Assembly (NCBI GenBank): GCA_026391455.1
Contig: JAPLEH010000033.1
Span: 62,001 to 126,000, forward strand
DNA length: 64,000 nt
Source: Bacteroidota bacterium
Lineage (GTDB): Bacteria > Bacteroidota > Bacteroidia > Chitinophagales > Chitinophagaceae
Direction: 5' to 3'
Part shown: piece after piece, positions 60,476 to 64,000 of the stretch
Position numbering within the stretch: the stretch's first letter is position 1
How the letters are laid out: the number at the start of each line of letters is the position of its first letter
Program-made: the position numbers and the translations under genes
Notes under the pieces: generated by a model
What the model was told of the DNA's origin: nothing
Seen by the model: only the letters and a program-made list of their open reading frames with translations
Database searches by the model: none

Positions 60476-62653
60476 TCAAAACTTACAATTTACCCCCACC
60501 ATAAAATTCCTTCCTGCCATGGGGAAATAGTTGTTCACCACGGTGGTGTTGCCGCCTGAAAAATAGTTGTAGGTATATCCGTTAGGCTCATACCATTCAT
60601 TCCAAAGATTATTGATCAGGGCTGTAATGGAAATTTCAGGTACCCATTTCGCAGTATTTTTCCCGGGAGTTATTACATAAATGGCACGCAGATCCTGTAC
60701 AAAAAAGCCATCCAGCGACCGGCTTGCGTCCCCGGTGTTGTCGAGGAATTGACGGCTTACATATTTATGAAGCAGGCTGCATTCCAGTTTTTTTATCGGG
60801 GTAAAGTTCAACGATGCACTGCCTACCACATCCGGGGAAAAAGCCAGTGTGCTGCTTGCATATTGTTTCATTTGCTGGCCGCCGTTATCATAGTCATCAA
60901 TATATTCGGTGAAGTCAGATACTTTATTGCGACTGAGTGCAAGATTGGCCGATGCGTTGAACCATCCGGTAAACCGGTAGGTGCCTTGTAACTCTATGCC
61001 GGCCCGGAAGCTGCGCGGAATATTGGTTCGGGTATAAGCTCCCACATCATTGATTTTGCCGGTAAGCACCAACTGATCTTTATAACGCATATAATAAACC
61101 GTTGCTCCCCAGTTGAATTTGCTGCCGGTCATTTCAACTCCCGCTTCCAAATCATGTAATCGTTCGGGTCGTGGCTGTTGTGAAGTTCCGGCTTCGAAAT
61201 CATCGCGGTTAGGCTCTTTATTGGCAACGCTGTAAGAGAGGTAATACTTCATATTTTTATACCGGTAGCTTACACCCGCTTTTGGATTCAGAAAATTAAA
61301 TGTGTTGGATACAAATAATTGAGGATTATTCCGGAAGCCCTCCATATTGTATTTCACACTGCGGAATTGAAGGTCATAAAAAAGATTCCAGCCAGACTTC
61401 AATTGCGTTTGTTGTTTGAAATAAATATTCAGATCTGTTTTTCGCGCGTCGAGGTCATACCAGTTTTTCAGGGAAGTAAGCCCGCTGGCCGCCCAGATCA
61501 CTTTGCCATAATGATTGCCATCATACCGTGTATACCCGCCACCCAATGTGGCCTGTGTATTGCCTTTTTTGTATTGCAGGGAAAAAATATTCCCATAAAA
61601 ATAATTATCGAGCCATAATTGCCTTACCATATCCGATAGGGTGATGGGGCCCCCGGTTGAAGGTGGGTTGGGCATGCCATATGATGCATATTCCTGATTG
61701 GCTTTGTATTGTTCATAATAGCCCTTGCCACGCGTAAGGAAAACGGCTGTATTGAAATTCAGGCTGGAGGATAGGCCCTGGTTAAAAAATAACTGGTAAT
61801 GAGTTTGGGTGTAATTATCGGTTTCGTTATCATAAGGTTCGCCCGGCTTTTCTGTACCGGCATAATTTACTGTACGTCTGCCCATCCGGAGGTCTGCTTC
61901 GGTAATACCATACCAGGCCTGGTAGGTTTTTTCTTTTCCGGAAAATACATTTACGCGCAGGGAAGAACGCTTACGCTGGTAAGCGGTGCTGAAATAAAAG
62001 GAACGAAGATCACTGCTGGCCCTGTCGATAAAACCATCACTTACGATGCGTGACAGGCGTGCTTCAGTACTGAATCCATTCACCAATCCGCTGCCTGCTT
62101 TGATCGTGTTCTTCCAGGAATTGAATGAACCGTAGCTGTTATTGACTTCTGCATAGGCATCCGGATTTGTTTCATTGGTGCTGAAATTGATACTGGCACC
62201 GAATGCACCGGCGCCATTGGATGAAGTGCCGGCCCCTCGTTGAATTTGTATGCTTCCGGCAGACGAAGAGAAATCGGGAAGATCAACAAAAAAAGTGCCC
62301 TGGCTTTCTGCATCGTTGTAGGGAATGCCGTTGAGGGTAACATTGATACGGGTGGCATCGGTACCCCGAATACGGATACCGGTATAGCCTATTCCATTAC
62401 CTGCATCTGAATTGACCACCACCGCAGGTGTGTTATTGAGCAAAAAGGGAATATCGTATCCCAGATTGCTTTTGGCAATGTCTTTTTTGGTGAGATTGAA
62501 TTTGGTGAACGGCGCATCATCGCCGGCGCGGATCGCCCGCACTTCCACGGGTGATAATAAATAAAAACTGTCTTTGTTTGCTGGTACCGGTGCTTGTGCC
62601 AGTACGATAAATGTCTGCCCTAGCAGGCAGCCGGACAAAATGATCCTCTTCAT
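60476..62653 (-). CDS. TonB-dependent receptor, probably for thiamin or a precursor
   Basis: 725 residues: signal peptide (about 1-19), a short N-terminal TonB-box-like part (VEVRAI), plug domain (about 50-165, with LNNTPAVVVNSDAGNGIGYTG, IRIRGTDATRINVTLNGIPY and GAGAFGASINF) and a 22-strand barrel ending in Phe. It takes a scarce solute across the outer membrane using TonB energy. The TPP riboswitch directly upstream indicates that the cargo is thiamin, its phosphate esters or a pyrimidine precursor. There is no SusD or peptidase partner beside it. Confidence 0.92.
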   Translation of the reverse strand: MKRIILSGCLLGQTFIVLAQAPVPANKDSFYLLSPVEVRAIRAGDDAPFTKFNLTKKDIAKSNLGYDIPFLLNNTPAVVVNSDAGNGIGYTGIRIRGTDATRINVTLNGIPYNDAESQGTFFVDLPDFSSSAGSIQIQRGAGTSSNGAGAFGASINFSTNETNPDAYAEVNNSYGSFNSWKNTIKAGSGLVNGFSTEARLSRIVSDGFIDRASSDLRSFYFSTAYQRKRSSLRVNVFSGKEKTYQAWYGITEADLRMGRRTVNYAGTEKPGEPYDNETDNYTQTHYQLFFNQGLSSSLNFNTAVFLTRGKGYYEQYKANQEYASYGMPNPPSTGGPITLSDMVRQLWLDNYFYGNIFSLQYKKGNTQATLGGGYTRYDGNHYGKVIWAASGLTSLKNWYDLDARKTDLNIYFKQQTQLKSGWNLFYDLQFRSVKYNMEGFRNNPQLFVSNTFNFLNPKAGVSYRYKNMKYYLSYSVANKEPNRDDFEAGTSQQPRPERLHDLEAGVEMTGSKFNWGATVYYMRYKDQLVLTGKINDVGAYTRTNIPRSFRAGIELQGTYRFTGWFNASANLALSRNKVSDFTEYIDDYDNGGQQMKQYASSTLAFSPDVVGSASLNFTPIKKLECSLLHKYVSRQFLDNTGDASRSLDGFFVQDLRAIYVITPGKNTAKWVPEISITALINNLWNEWYEPNGYTYNYFSGGNTTVVNNYFPMAGRNFMVGVNCKF

Positions 62654-62722
62654 TTTTTAATGCATTTAAAGTTTAAAAAATAAGAGGGAAACGCTGTTGA
62701 GGAAGGACAAAAAATAAAACCA

Positions 62723-62812
62723 TCCCTTCGCAGGCATTACCCTGACCAGGTTCTACGGGTATAATCTCAGATCGGCGCAGCTTTTCAGCAAAAAACGCCA
62801 AACACCCCGGGA
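62723..62812 (-). promoter_or_regulatory. TPP (thi-box) riboswitch
   Basis: On the minus strand the conserved parts appear in order: CGGGGTGTTTGGCG (P1/P2), CTGAGATTATACCC (thi-box core, CUGAGA), GTAGAACCTGGTCAGGGTAA and TGCCTGCGAAGGGA, matching the usual CUGAGA / ACCUGAUC-GGGUAAU / GCGNAGGGA elements. It ends about 70 bases before the receptor start with no clear terminator after it, so control is probably at translation initiation. A TAATTTTG -7 box lies upstream (about 62873-62880). Confidence 0.93.
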
Positions 62813-62949
62813 AACACTGAAAATCAGTCGCTTTGAAAAAAACTCCTGACCTGCCTGCTTTTGCAGGCTCTGCAAAATTATGGGAAAAAAATGTCAGACC
62901 GGGTGTAACTTTTCGGTTGGGTGGTTCGTATCACACAAAACCATAGTTT

Positions 62950-63672
62950 ATGAAGCAAATATTTATGATTCTGACCGTTGTGTTGTCCGGCCTTTGCGTT
63001 TATGGTCAGCAACAGTATAACTCGCCCAATGCCGAAAAAAGGGATGTAGGCAGTTTTCACGGAATTGAAGTGAGTACCGGTGTGGAATTGGTGCTTACCT
63101 ATGGCAATACAGAAGAAGTGGCAGTAAGTGCGGCCACCACTGAATTCAGAGACAAGATCATCACCAAAGTAAAGGATGGTATTCTGAAGATTTATTATGA
63201 AAATAAAACCGGTGCAATCAATAATAGAAGGGAAACCAAAAACCTGAAAGCCTGGGTCTCTTATAAAACACTGGATGTATTGAATGCCAATACCGGTGCG
63301 GAAGTAACTTTCAATGGAGTCATCAAAACGGCTTCTTTAGAATCGGACGTAAGTACCGGAGCAACGATAGATGGAGAGGTGAATGTGGATGTACTGAAAC
63401 TGAATATTAGCACCGGCTCTAAGCTCAATTTGAAAGGGAAGGCAACTAAAATCACTATAGAAGGTAATACCGGCAGCAAACTAATGGCAGAAGATCTTAC
63501 TTCGAACGACTGTGATATTAAGGTGTCAACCGGTGCGCAGGTATCTGTAAAAGTGGAGAATGAAATGGTGGTACATGCCACCAGTGGCGGGGTGGTGAAG
63601 TATAAGGGAAATGCTGTGATCAAAGAAATAAAAATGAATTCAGGCGGTACTGTAAATAAGTTAAAAAGTTAA
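62950..63672 (+). CDS. Head-GIN domain (DUF2807) exported protein
   Basis: 240 residues with a signal peptide (1-20). The body (about 36-230) is a right-handed beta-helix-like repeat of short strands (FHGIEVSTGVELVLTYGN, VLNANTGAEVTFNGVI, VDVLKLNISTGSKLNLKGKA) characteristic of the head-GIN/DUF2807 family, common and uncharacterised in bacteroidetes and thought to be surface or periplasmic adhesin-like. A related gene follows 43 bases later, so this is a tandem pair. Confidence 0.85.
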   Translation: MKQIFMILTVVLSGLCVYGQQQYNSPNAEKRDVGSFHGIEVSTGVELVLTYGNTEEVAVSAATTEFRDKIITKVKDGILKIYYENKTGAINNRRETKNLKAWVSYKTLDVLNANTGAEVTFNGVIKTASLESDVSTGATIDGEVNVDVLKLNISTGSKLNLKGKATKITIEGNTGSKLMAEDLTSNDCDIKVSTGAQVSVKVENEMVVHATSGGVVKYKGNAVIKEIKMNSGGTVNKLKS

Positions 63673-63715
63673 TTGCCTGAAACGATAATCGTATAAGTGA
63701 ATTCAATTTTTTACA

Positions 63716-64000
63716 ATGAAAAAGATATATTTTTTACTGATTTTCTTCGCTACAGGTGTAATGGTATCCGCACAACAGGTAAATGATCCCAATGCGGTGG
63801 TTAGGGAGGCCAAAAATTTTCATGCAATCCATTTGACTAACGCCTTTGATGTGTACTTATCGCAAGGATCGGAAGAAGGGGTGGTAGTGAGTGCGGCAAC
63901 AGAAAAAGACCGTGACATGATCAAGGTGGAAGTAAAGGACGGTGTACTGTATATCGGCATGAGAGAAGGCTTGAAATGGCGGGGCAACCGTAAACTGAAA
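63716..64000 (+). CDS. Second head-GIN domain protein, cut by the window end
   Basis: 95 codons are visible from the ATG at 63716: a signal peptide (about 1-19, FLLIFFATGVMVSAQQ) and the first part of a DUF2807 domain (AKNFHAIHLTNAFDVYLSQG, VVVSAATEKDRDMIKVEVKDG) closely parallel to the upstream protein (FHGIEVSTGVELVLTYGN, VAVSAATTEFRDKIITKVKDG). It is a tandem paralogue; the C-terminal part is outside the window. Confidence 0.82.
   Translation, partial: MKKIYFLLIFFATGVMVSAQQVNDPNAVVREAKNFHAIHLTNAFDVYLSQGSEEGVVVSAATEKDRDMIKVEVKDGVLYIGMREGLKWRGNRKLK

Overview
The window reads as chromosomal DNA of a Bacteroidota member, most likely of the Chitinophagaceae. Supporting signs are several -33 TTTG / -7 TAnnTTTG promoters in front of genes, a bacteroidete-type serine palmitoyltransferase, DPP-IV, SprB-repeat and head-GIN proteins, and a TonB-dependent receptor behind a TPP riboswitch. 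I saw no rRNA, tRNA, CRISPR array, insertion sequence or prophage. Both ends cut genes.

Layout. 1-2.5 kb: an initiating sugar transferase (partial), a Gfo/Idh oxidoreductase and an L,D-transpeptidase-like protein on the minus strand. 2.5-5.5 kb: a regulatory patch with a histidine kinase, a NarL-type regulator and a stand-alone LuxR-type DNA-binding protein, between long gaps rich in symmetric motifs. 6-9.6 kb: an ECF sigma factor, a protein that pairs an inner-membrane segment with an outer-membrane barrel, and a lipoprotein combining SprB-like repeats with a c-type heme motif. 9.7-17.5 kb: UbiX, DPP-IV, serine palmitoyltransferase and a large Asp-box propeller protein. 17.8 kb: a cupin.

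18.5-41.6 kb is one long plus-strand exopolysaccharide and signalling locus. It holds a receiver-only regulator, a Wza-like export lipoprotein, a Wzc-like co-polymerase with a decayed kinase domain, a Wzx flippase, a Wzy polymerase, four GT4 glycosyltransferases, an unusual three-domain kinase/nucleotidyltransferase/kinase fusion and a WecA-like initiating transferase. A sigma-54 activator, a receiver-kinase, a FIST sensor and a 1510-residue PAS hybrid kinase with HPt follow. The strongest new signal is here: a 15-bp inverted repeat, TTCC-N7-GGAA, recurs upstream of five transcription units. At two of them two copies lie 81 and 61 bp before a good -24/-12 (sigma-54) promoter with identical geometry. 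This suggests the activator encoded in the locus controls the whole locus.

41.6-64 kb is mostly housekeeping: DinB, isocitrate dehydrogenase, three tandem Crp/Fnr regulators with an FNR-type box, an mntR-mntH pair with an operator across its promoter and start codon, an alpha-glucan phosphorylase relative, IspH, an alpha-amylase lipoprotein, HtrA, an acyl-CoA reductase divergent from a ferredoxin, Ddl, a PASTA protein, a rhodanese, the TPP-riboswitch TonB receptor and two head-GIN proteins. Two inverted copies of a composite repeat flank 48.7-52.8 kb.

All product names come from motif reading by eye; no database search was run.
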